From positions 1-6,417 of the forward strand of contig CALAQT010000370.1 in the NCBI GenBank assembly GCA_937888775.1: a stretch of 6,417 nucleotides of DNA. The letters are read 5' to 3'. The position numbers were made by a program, and so were the translations under genes. The notes beneath the pieces were generated by a model, which searched no databases, was not told the DNA's origin, and was given only the letters and a program-made list of their open reading frames with translations. The DNA is from an uncultured Actinomycetes bacterium. GTDB taxonomy: Bacteria; Actinomycetota; Thermoleophilia; Solirubrobacterales; Solirubrobacteraceae. Of the stretch, positions 1 to 4,759 are shown piece by piece. Within the stretch, counting starts at the first letter, position 1. Each line of letters starts with the position of its first letter.

Positions 1-600
1 ATCGCCCGCCTGCTCGGCGACGCCGGCTTCGAGGTCGTCGCTCAAGCTGGCGACGCCGAGGACCTGTTGCGCAAGGTGCGGGCACACAAGCCCGACGTCG
101 CGATCGTCGACATCAGAATGCCCCCAACGCATACCGATGAGGGGCTGCGGGCCGCGTTGATGATCCGCCGCGAGCTGCCGAACACTGCGGTGGTCGTTCT
201 CTCCAGTTACGTGGAGAAGGACTACGCGGTTGAACTGCTCGGCGACAGCGCCGAGGGCGTTGGCTATCTCCTCAAGGACCGCGTTGCTGACGTGGAGCGG
301 TTCATTGACGCGATCCGTCGCGTGGCCGCTGGCGGCTCGGCGCTCGACCCCGAGGTGGTCTCACAGATGCTCGGCCGAGGACGCGCCGCCGGACGCCTGG
401 ACGAGCTCACCCGGCGCGAGCGTGAGGTCCTCGCGTTGATGGCCGAGGGACGATCTAACCATGCGATCGCCGCAGAGCTCGTGATCACCGACCGTGCCGT
501 CGAGAAGCATGTGACCAGCATCTTCGCCAAGCTCAACCTCTCCTCAACTGCCGACGATCACCGGCGCGTGCTCGCAGTGCGGGCGTTCTTGAACGCCTAG
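1..600 (+). CDS. NarL/LuxR-family response regulator (5' partial)
   Basis: This is a cytoplasmic DNA-binding response regulator that is phosphorylated by a histidine kinase and then controls transcription. The frame is open from base 1 to the TAG at 598-600, giving 199 residues; the TTG at 67 is internal, because coding clearly continues upstream of it. Counting from the window edge, residues 1-110 are a receiver domain. The phosphoacceptor is Asp37 in VDIRMPP, the switch residue is Ser68 in VVVLSS, and the conserved lysine is Lys92 in YLLKD. Residues about 136-180 form a LuxR-type helix-turn-helix (LTRREREVLALMAEG, then the recognition helix RAVEKHVTSIF). About 17 N-terminal residues, including the acidic pocket, are missing because the window starts there. 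The run PPTHTDEGLRAA is typical of actinobacterial regulators that pair with HisKA_3 kinases like the one at 2972-4447. The partner could be that kinase or one outside the window to the left. The family is certain; the regulon is unknown. Confidence 0.96.
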   Translation: MARLLGDAGFEVVAQAGDAEDLLRKVRAHKPDVAIVDIRMPPTHTDEGLRAALMIRRELPNTAVVVLSSYVEKDYAVELLGDSAEGVGYLLKDRVADVERFIDAIRRVAAGGSALDPEVVSQMLGRGRAAGRLDELTRREREVLALMAEGRSNHAIAAELVITDRAVEKHVTSIFAKLNLSSTADDHRRVLAVRAFLNA

Positions 601-675
601 ACCCGCCCTCTTTACCGGCCGCATCCGGGATGTCAGCGAGTCTCAGCACCCGGTCGCGGGCCAGCCATGTGCCGA

Positions 676-711
676 AGCGGCGCCCATCGGGGTTTCTTTG
701 TTTGCGCCGCT
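676..711. terminator. GC-rich hairpin between convergent genes, possible terminator
   Basis: A perfect 8-base inverted repeat (AGCGGCGC at 676-683 and GCGCCGCT at 704-711) encloses a 20-base loop. A competing smaller stem pairs GCGCC (704-708) with GGCGC (715-719). It lies between the stop of the plus-strand regulator (600) and the stop of the minus-strand gene ending at 731, where a bidirectional terminator is expected. There is no T-tract on either strand and the loop is long, so this is only a candidate. Nothing else is visible in 601-730. Confidence 0.3.
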
Positions 712-730
712 CCGGGCGCGCGACACATAG

Positions 731-1000
731 TTAATCCATCACGAGGCGATACTCGATCCCCCATTGTGCGTTAGCGAGGATGAATATCGGCACAATCACC
801 TTATCTCCGGTAGCCTCACCTCCGCTCATCTCCTGCGGAGCATCATGCTCCCTCACCTCATCGGCCAGAACGTCCGAGACGAGCTTAGGTGGCCTCGATT
901 CTGCCTGCCGGATCCATCGATTGTCGAGCCCGCTAGGCTCGCGTCCGTCGAGCATGGCATCTAGGTCACGTTCATCGAATCGGTCTGGCATCTCGTGCAT
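731..1000 (-). CDS. Small acidic protein of unknown function (89 aa)
   Basis: I do not recognise this protein. The start at 1000 is chosen because a strong GGAGG sits 7 bases upstream; the in-frame start 33 bases further upstream has no such site. The N-terminal two thirds are hydrophilic and charged, with a run of Asp/Glu/Arg (DERDLDAMLDGREP). The C-terminus is more hydrophobic and strand-like (KVIVPIFILANAQWG, then IEYRLVMD). There is no signal peptide or membrane helix, so a cytoplasmic location is likely. Third codon positions are noticeably less GC-rich than in the neighbours (GAT, CCT, GCT, ATA and AAT codons occur), so it may be acquired or weakly constrained. It converges with the response regulator at 1-600. 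It follows the receiver gene at 1273-1635 on the same strand, but 272 bases separate them, so it probably has its own promoter. Confidence 0.6.
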   Translation of the reverse strand: MHEMPDRFDERDLDAMLDGREPSGLDNRWIRQAESRPPKLVSDVLADEVREHDAPQEMSGGEATGDKVIVPIFILANAQWGIEYRLVMD

Positions 1001-1007
1001 GGCGTTT

Positions 1008-1012
1008 CCTCC
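1008..1012 (-). promoter_or_regulatory. Ribosome binding site GGAGG of the 731-1000 gene
   Basis: On the minus strand the sequence reads GGAGG, 7 bases, then ATG. This near-perfect Shine-Dalgarno is the main evidence that the gene is real and starts at 1000. No convincing -10/-35 pair was found in the rest of the 1001-1272 gap. Confidence 0.75.
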
Positions 1013-1272
1013 GCTGAGACTGGGTTGAAGCACAGCGGCAGAGTTCCACCTAGCCGGACGCGTTTCGGTGTTGCGGCCGGGCGTCTTGGCGTTCGGATCG
1101 CCCCGACAGGGGTTCGGTTAGCCGCACTGTTCATGCCCGCGGTTGCCGAATAACTCCCGGCATGGCGAGGACCGTCTTGATGATCAATGACCCGAGTGCG
1201 CGCAGAGCCCGTCTGGGACGCAGCGAGGCGCTGGATTCTTACCTGGAAGTGCGCTCTTCGCTTTGCGCCACG

Positions 1273-1635
1273 CTACACGCCGAGCATCGAGCGGACGGCG
1301 GCACCGGAAAGGTCGCTCTTCGGGATGAACCCGCGCGCAGCGCTGGTCGAGACGAGCGACCCGTAGTCCGCGCCGTCGCGGCTCGAGGTAAGGATCACCG
1401 TGGGCGGGCGCTCGAGCTGCGCGAGCTGCTCGGCCACCTCGAAGCCGTCGATGTCGGGAAGCTGAATGTCGAGCAGGACCAGCTCGGGGCGGCGCTGACG
1501 CACTGCGTCGATGCCTTCGACCCCAGTGGCGGCCTCATTAACCGCGAAGCCTTCCGTCTCAAGCAGCGAGCGAGCGCTGGCGCGAAAACCTGCGCTGTCG
1601 TCGATGATCAGAGCGTCTGGCATCACGCCGATCAT
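1273..1635 (-). CDS. Single-domain response regulator (CheY-like receiver, 120 aa)
   Basis: This is a stand-alone phosphoreceiver protein with no DNA-binding or enzymatic output domain. All receiver landmarks are present. The acidic pair Asp12-Asp13 is in LIIDDS, the phosphoacceptor Asp56 is in LVLLDIQLPDIDGFE, Thr83 is in VILTSS, and Lys106 with its preceding proline is in FIPKSDL. The protein ends only a few residues after the last helix. The start at 1635 is preferred because GGAAGG lies 9 bases upstream; a second ATG at 1623 would give MPDALIIDDS and is the alternative. The open frame continues upstream to 2115, but that part is arginine-rich and not protein-like. Such proteins act by protein-protein contact, as phosphate sinks or as phosphorelay intermediates. 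Which kinase phosphorylates it cannot be read from the sequence; the kinase at 2972 is a nearby candidate. It may be co-transcribed with the 1665-1907 frame, 29 bases upstream. Confidence 0.92.
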   Translation of the reverse strand: MIGVMPDALIIDDSAGFRASARSLLETEGFAVNEAATGVEGIDAVRQRRPELVLLDIQLPDIDGFEVAEQLAQLERPPTVILTSSRDGADYGSLVSTSAARGFIPKSDLSGAAVRSMLGV

Positions 1636-1644
1636 GCCAGACGA

Positions 1645-1650
1645 CCTTCC
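1645..1650 (-). promoter_or_regulatory. Ribosome binding site GGAAGG of the receiver gene
   Basis: The minus strand carries GGAAGG 9 bases before the ATG at 1635 and 21 bases before the ATG at 1623. The spacing favours the upstream ATG as the real start. Confidence 0.55.
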
Positions 1651-1664
1651 GAACGACAGTACGG

Positions 1665-1907
1665 CTACCACCCCTGTTTGACCGAGGCGCAGATCGCTCC
1701 GCCAAGCCGATCCGACGCGAGGCCGCGGAGCGAGTCGAGCTTCAGCCGGGCGTCCCAGGCGCGGGTCGCGACGCGGTCGGCGGCCCGCTTGCCGCCGACG
1801 AGGCCCAGCACGAGGGCCACGGCACCGACGGCATCGTAGACGAGGCCAACGGCGGCGAGGCCCGCGATCAGGCCGGCGATGCCCGCCGCATCTGCGAGCT
1901 GGACCAA
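1665..1907 (-). CDS. Possible small hydrophobic protein (80 aa) or gene remnant
   Basis: Not recognised. Coding is suggested by very GC-rich third positions over about 80 codons (for example GGC CTC GTC GGC GGC AAG CGG) and a sensible amino-acid pattern. A hydrophobic, Gly/Ala-rich stretch (about residues 9-38, with GLIAGLAAVGLVYDAVGAVAL) is followed by a basic, amphipathic helix-like tail (KRAADRVATRAWDARLKLDSL). This would fit a small membrane protein with one helix or a helical hairpin. The only available start is TTG at 1907, with no clear ribosome binding site. The frame stays open upstream to a stop at 1980-1982 without ATG or GTG and becomes Cys/Arg-rich there. The N-terminus may therefore be lost, making this a remnant. 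Its stop is 29 bases before the receiver gene on the same strand, so the two could form an operon. Confidence 0.45.
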   Translation of the reverse strand: MVQLADAAGIAGLIAGLAAVGLVYDAVGAVALVLGLVGGKRAADRVATRAWDARLKLDSLRGLASDRLGGAICASVKQGW

Positions 1908-2021
1908 CGGTTCGATCGCGGAGCCGCGGCGCCAGGCCCACTCCCGGGGAACGCAGCGGCAATCGAGCCGGCAGCGCGATCAAGCGACGGCGACGATCAT
2001 GACGTTCGTTTCGTTGGTGAA

Positions 2022-2041
2022 GGTGACCCGCCAGCTTCGCC
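2022..2041. repeat. Imperfect repeat, copy 1 (second copy at 4734-4752)
   Basis: GGTGACCCGCCAGCTTCGCC here resembles GGTGAACGCCAGCTTCGCC at 4734-4752: one mismatch and one single-base gap, with an identical 12-base core. The second copy overlaps the inferred right end of the IS3 remnant, so this copy may also derive from a mobile element. Chance cannot be excluded for so short a match. Confidence 0.35.
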
Positions 2042-2061
2042 GCTAAGGCCTGGCGTTGCAT

Positions 2062-2106
2062 GGTGCAGCCCAGCGTTCGGGGGTACGCCTGACCCCACGG
2101 TGCACC
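2062..2106. repeat. Nested inverted repeat in the divergent promoter region
   Basis: The outer arms GGTGCA (2062-2067) and TGCACC (2101-2106) enclose inner arms GGGGT (2080-2084) and ACCCC (2092-2096) around a 7-base loop. The element ends about 100 bases before the DUF4097 start. It could be a regulator binding site, an RNA hairpin or a terminator of an unseen short transcript; there is no T-tract. Confidence 0.4.
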
Positions 2107-2169
2107 GCTCACCAACGTACGCCGCGGGCGCTACCTTGTCTGTGCGGTCGAGCGGGTCTGAACGATCGG

Positions 2170-2198
2170 TTGTGAGTGCTGCCTCGCCGTCGTAAGCT
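2170..2198 (+). promoter_or_regulatory. Candidate promoter of the DUF4097-kinase operon
   Basis: TTGTGA (2170-2175) and TAAGCT (2193-2198) are spaced by 17 bases and loosely fit -35 and -10 boxes (TTGACA/TATAAT; the -10 retains T1, A2 and T6). Transcription would start around 2205, making the message almost leaderless, since the ATG is at 2208. This partly conflicts with the GAAGGG at 2199-2204 serving as a ribosome binding site. Weak evidence. Confidence 0.25.
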
Positions 2199-2207
2199 GA
2201 AGGGCCG

Positions 2208-2975
2208 ATGAGCGTTGAGCTCGTTTCCGCTGCGTCTGAGCCGCGTACCACGCGCCGCACGCTGCGGCGCTTTTCGCCGTGGGCGCTCCTCGTCGTTGGT
2301 TCGCTGATGGCGGTGATCGCCGGGGCGGCGGTGCTCGCCGCTTGGTGGCTCGCCAGCTCCCGCACCACAACTGTCGCCTACGCAGTGCCGAGAACGCTGC
2401 TTGGGATCAAGTTGCGCGTGCAATCCGGCAATGTCACGATCGTTGGCGGCAGCCAGGCGGGTGTTTCGGTTAGCCGTACCGACCACTCGGTCTTTGGGCA
2501 CGGCCCGCGTGAGCAGCGCCTCGTCCGGCTTGGGATTCTGCATCTCGTCTCGAGCTGTCCGGCGCTCGTCCTCGGCTCTTGCGTTTCGAACTACCTGATC
2601 GACGTGCCCGATAACGTCTCGATCAACGTGCGCGCCGAGCACGGCGCTGTCCGTTTGGAGGGCTATCAAGGCTCGGCAGATATCACGACCAACGCGGGCT
2701 CGATCACCGTCGAGGGCTATTGCGGGTTGGTGCTCGCTGCCGCAGCGGCCAGCGGCAGCATCAGCGTCGGGACCTCCTGCTCGCCGGCGCGACTCGCGCT
2801 TTTCAGCGACAGCGGCTCTGTCGCCGTGACTGTCCCGGCCGGGAACTACCGGATCGACGCAGCCTCGCAGAGCGGCAATTCCCGCATCAGCGGACTCGTC
2901 AACAACGCCGACGCCCCCTGGAACATCCAGGCCCTCTCAAACAGCGGCAACGTCACGGTGGCCGCCGGCACATGA
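2208..2975 (+). CDS. Membrane-anchored DUF4097-type beta-strand repeat protein
   Basis: This 255-residue protein has a basic cytoplasmic N-terminus (residues 1-22), one transmembrane helix (about 24-49, PWALLVVGSLMAVIAGAAVL onward) and an extracytoplasmic domain. The domain is built from repeats of the pattern S/A-G-x-I/V-x-V/I. They lie near residues 73 (SGNVTIVG), 145 (HGAVRLEGY), 163 (AGSITVEGY), 182 (SGSISVGT), 202 (SGSVAVTV), 222 (SGNSRISG) and 246 (SGNVTVAAG). This roughly 20-residue period is the signature of the DUF4097/putative adhesin beta-repeat fold. Four extracytoplasmic cysteines (117, 125, 172, 191) could form disulfides. The ATG at 2208 follows GAAGGG closely. The stop overlaps the kinase start as ATGA (2972-2975), so both are probably co-translated. 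Known precedent: DUF4097-like proteins occur in cell-envelope stress operons with HisKA_3 kinases (Lia-type systems). A sensing or accessory role for the kinase is inferred; ligand unknown. Confidence 0.88.
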   Translation: MSVELVSAASEPRTTRRTLRRFSPWALLVVGSLMAVIAGAAVLAAWWLASSRTTTVAYAVPRTLLGIKLRVQSGNVTIVGGSQAGVSVSRTDHSVFGHGPREQRLVRLGILHLVSSCPALVLGSCVSNYLIDVPDNVSINVRAEHGAVRLEGYQGSADITTNAGSITVEGYCGLVLAAAAASGSISVGTSCSPARLALFSDSGSVAVTVPAGNYRIDAASQSGNSRISGLVNNADAPWNIQALSNSGNVTVAAGT

Positions 2976-4447
2976 GCACACTCGCTCTCGCGCGGCCCGA
3001 ACCGCTCGCGCTCCAGCGTCGCGCTCGACAGGCGATGCAAAGTCTCGCCTATCTACTCGCCGAACTCGCGCTCGGCGTTCTCTACCTGATTGCGTTGCCA
3101 ACTGCGCTTCTGGGCGGCGCTACCGCGTTGCGGCGGCTGCTCGAACTCGAGCGCACGCTCGCGAACCGTCTCCTCGCGGCGCGGATCCCAGCATTGCGGC
3201 CCGTCATGCCCGGCGAGCCGATCGACAGGCGCAACGTCGCGTTCCTTGCCTCAAGACTCCCGCTCTGCGCGCTTGCCGCAGCCCTCTGCGCGATACCCGC
3301 CGCGCTCGTCGTCGAACTCCTCATTCACGCGGTCGAAGGATTCGGGGGCACCAGCAGCTACCTAGGCCCGTGGTCGCTCGGTCCGCCTGTCGGATGCGTG
3401 CTGGTCCTCTTCAGCGTTCCGGCGCTCGTCCTGCTAGCGGCGACACTCATCGCCTGCGGCTCGCGCCTCACGCAGCTGACCCGTCACGCTCTCACGAGCC
3501 GCGTCAGTACCGGTGTCACGGTGCGCGAGGCGCTGGCGGAACGGCTTGGCGACCACACACTCACAATCGCCTACTGGCTCCCCGAATCGGAGCTGTTCGT
3601 CAACGAACACGGCCACCCAGTCGAACTGCCGACCGGAGACTCCGGTCGCGCATGGACTGCAGTCGAGCAAAGCGGTCGCCGCGTCGCCGCGATCATCCAC
3701 GACGCCGAACTCGAGGCGCGACCCGAACTGGTCGAGGCCGCCGCCGCGGGCGCTGTGCTCGCACTCGGAAACGAGCAGTTGAAAGCGGACCTACGCGCGC
3801 GGCTCGAAGAACTACGCGCCTCCCGAAAGCGCATCGTCGAAGCAAGCCTCGAAGCACGCAAGCAACTCGAACGTGACCTCCACGACGGCGCCCAGCAGCA
3901 GCTCGTCTCGCTCTCCCTCGATCTGCAACTCCTTCAGACCAGGATCACGGACACCCCGACCCTTGAGCTCCTGGACACCACCCGTGCCAAGCTCACAGAC
4001 GCGCTCGCCAGCCTCCGCGCGCTCGCCCGCGGCATCCACCCTGCGCTGCTCACCGACCGCGGCCTCGCTCCAGCCCTTGAAGCCCTGGCGCAACGCGCAC
4101 CGCTGCCAGTCGAGCTCAAAGTCGATCTCGCCGAGCGGCTTCCGGGAAGCCTCGAGTCAGCCACGTACTTTCTCGTCAGCGAAGTGCTCACTAACGTCGC
4201 AAAGTACGCAGAGGCCAACGGCGTCCGCGTACTCGTCACCGAAGCCGACGGCCTGCTGGCCGTAGAAATCCAGGACGACGGCATCGGAGGCGCCGATCCC
4301 AGCCGCGGCAGCGGTCTGCGCGGGCTGAGCGACCGCATCGCAGCCCTCGACGGACAGCTTACGATCGAGAGCCCGCCCGGCGAAGGCACGCGGATCAGCG
4401 TGACGATCCCTTTCGAGCAGACCGCGCAAGAACGCCTACGCGCATGA
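2972..4447 (+). CDS. Sensor histidine kinase, HisKA_3/HATPase_c, with N-terminal membrane sensor domain
   Basis: This 491-residue membrane kinase autophosphorylates on histidine and passes the phosphate to a NarL-type response regulator. Hydrophobic segments lie at about residues 27-50, 94-118 and 138-162 and match the style of the actinobacterial 'putative sensor' domain (RTLANRLLAARIP linker). A linker domain (about 186-270, with AYWLP, VAAIIHD and ALGNEQL) and a coiled coil (about 270-300) follow. The HisKA_3 box is ERDLHDGAQQQLVSLSLDLQ with His304. The ATPase domain has an N box SEVLTNVAKYA (Glu404, Asn408), a G1 box DDGIGG (Asp435/436) and a G2 box GSGLRGLSDR (446-455). The N box has Tyr412 where His is usual. 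The ATG at 2972 overlaps the previous stop by four bases. The frame is open further upstream, but that part only shadows the DUF4097 gene. No response regulator follows, which is unusual for this family; the one at 1-600 is of the matching subfamily. Confidence 0.95.
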   Translation: MSTLALARPEPLALQRRARQAMQSLAYLLAELALGVLYLIALPTALLGGATALRRLLELERTLANRLLAARIPALRPVMPGEPIDRRNVAFLASRLPLCALAAALCAIPAALVVELLIHAVEGFGGTSSYLGPWSLGPPVGCVLVLFSVPALVLLAATLIACGSRLTQLTRHALTSRVSTGVTVREALAERLGDHTLTIAYWLPESELFVNEHGHPVELPTGDSGRAWTAVEQSGRRVAAIIHDAELEARPELVEAAAAGAVLALGNEQLKADLRARLEELRASRKRIVEASLEARKQLERDLHDGAQQQLVSLSLDLQLLQTRITDTPTLELLDTTRAKLTDALASLRALARGIHPALLTDRGLAPALEALAQRAPLPVELKVDLAERLPGSLESATYFLVSEVLTNVAKYAEANGVRVLVTEADGLLAVEIQDDGIGGADPSRGSGLRGLSDRIAALDGQLTIESPPGEGTRISVTIPFEQTAQERLRA

Positions 4448-4608
4448 AGATGCTCCGACTCGCGCTCGTCCTCCCTGCGTTCGTCCTGCTGCTCGCCGCC
4501 GGCGGCGCGGCGAGGGCCGAGACCTTCTTCGCCTCACTCGAGAAAAAGCCCTCCTCCGGCGCCGAGCGACCCGCGAGCAGGCCCGAATCCGGATCTCCTA
4601 GCACATAA
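4444..4608 (+). CDS. Small secreted protein (54 aa), possibly truncated, third gene of the operon
   Basis: Not recognised. The ATG at 4444 overlaps the kinase stop as ATGA, the same arrangement that joins the first two genes, which argues for translational coupling. The N-terminus is a textbook signal peptide: MKMLR, a hydrophobic core (LALVLPAFVLLLAAGG) and AARA before Glu26, a plausible signal peptidase I site (A-R-A). The mature part would be only about 29 residues (ETFFASLEKK followed by a Ser/Pro/Gly-rich tail). Third positions are strongly G/C up to about base 4590, then change abruptly (TCT, CCT, ACA, TAA). The stop at 4606-4608 falls inside DNA that reads as an IS3 transposase remnant in another frame. 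So the original gene may have been longer and lost its 3' end. Alternatives: a genuine small exported peptide or a secreted modulator of the kinase. Confidence 0.6.
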   Translation: MKMLRLALVLPAFVLLLAAGGAARAETFFASLEKKPSSGAERPASRPESGSPST

Positions 4609-4744
4609 AGTACCCCTACAACACTCGCCGCAGGCACTCCAGCCTCGGCCACTCAGCCCACCGAAAACGAACAACGGCGCCAACAGGATCCCCGCGCAGT
4701 CCTACCCCTAACTCTCAGGTGTCAACGGAAACGGGTGAACGCCA
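4602..4744 (+). mobile_element. Decayed 3' end of an IS3-family insertion sequence
   Basis: Bases 4602-4649 translate as HIKYPYNTRRRHSSLG, which closely matches the conserved tail of IS3-family (OrfB) transposases: I-x-x-F-Y-N-x-R-R-x-H-S-S/A-L-G, normally followed by YLSPxEYE. The next part appears in a different frame: 4660-4692 reads TENEQRRQQDP, resembling the usual (SP)TEYEQRHQQDP. Only 10 bases separate the two parts where about 12 are expected, so small deletions have shifted the frame. Nothing of the upstream transposase (DDE catalytic core, OrfA) is present, and the frame has a TAG at 4599-4601, so this is a dead fragment. It ends with a terminal-repeat-like stretch at 4720-4744. It sits exactly between two convergent gene ends. 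IS3 assignment is from recalled family motifs. Confidence 0.7.
4720..4744. repeat. Probable right terminal end of the IS3 remnant
   Basis: The stretch begins TGTCAACGG and ends GAACGCCA; read outward on the minus strand it starts TGGCGTTCACCCG and ends in GTTGACA. That resembles terminal inverted repeats of many actinobacterial IS3 elements (TGGxGTTxxxCCGxTTxxxTxGACA, from memory), with the expected TG...CA terminal bases. No left end is present to pair with. The exact border is uncertain by a few bases. Confidence 0.5.
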
Positions 4745-4752
4745 GCTTCGCC
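4734..4752. repeat. Imperfect repeat, copy 2 (first copy at 2022-2041)
   Basis: GGTGAACGCCAGCTTCGCC shares a 12-base identical core and the flanking GGTGA with 2022-2041, in the same orientation, about 2.7 kb apart. It straddles the inferred IS border at 4744. Confidence 0.35.
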
Positions 4753-4759
4753 CCGATTC

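Larger units (their letters stand above)
1908..2207. other. Divergent intergenic region, 300 bases
   Basis: This separates the minus-strand genes from the plus-strand DUF4097-kinase operon, so it should hold promoters for both directions. It contains a nested inverted repeat (2062-2106) and a candidate plus-strand promoter (2170-2198). A 20-codon minus-strand open stretch at 1980-2042 ends in a protein-like tail (WRVTFTNETNVMIVAVA), but a stop at 2040-2042 directly precedes it. It may be the decayed end of an old gene or chance. No intact gene was found. Confidence 0.5.

Noticed and set aside
1177..1187. Perfect palindrome TTGATGATCAA
   Set aside because: Too short (5+1+5) and not near any gene start, so no basis for calling it an operator.
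1162..1839. Long plus-strand open frame (225 codons)
   Set aside because: It runs antisense to the receiver gene and the hydrophobic frame, has a low-complexity Arg/Ser-rich translation and no family features; a shadow of high-GC coding on the other strand.
1980..2042. Minus-strand tail WRVTFTNETNVMIVAVA as a gene end
   Set aside because: It reads like a protein C-terminus but only 20 codons are open, a stop directly precedes it, and no matching upstream part was found in other frames.
1636..2115. Upstream extension of the receiver frame to 280 residues
   Set aside because: The extra 160 residues are extremely Arg/Pro-rich, as expected from reading out-of-frame GC-rich DNA, whereas the receiver fold is complete from 1635.
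1113..2476. Identical 12-mer TTCGGTTAGCCG at 1113-1124 and 2465-2476
   Set aside because: One copy lies inside the DUF4097 coding region, flanks do not match, and about one 12-mer repeat is expected by chance in a window this size.
2109..2669. Minus-strand open frame opposite the DUF4097 gene
   Set aside because: Antisense shadow; charged, low-complexity translation, and the plus strand has an unmistakable membrane helix and beta repeats.
2720..2971. N-terminal extension of the kinase frame
   Set aside because: It overlaps the DUF4097 gene, is Arg/Gln-rich noise, and the ATGA overlap at 2972 gives a natural start.
3370..3876. Second plus-strand frame within the kinase gene
   Set aside because: Arg-rich out-of-frame translation of the kinase linker and HisKA region.
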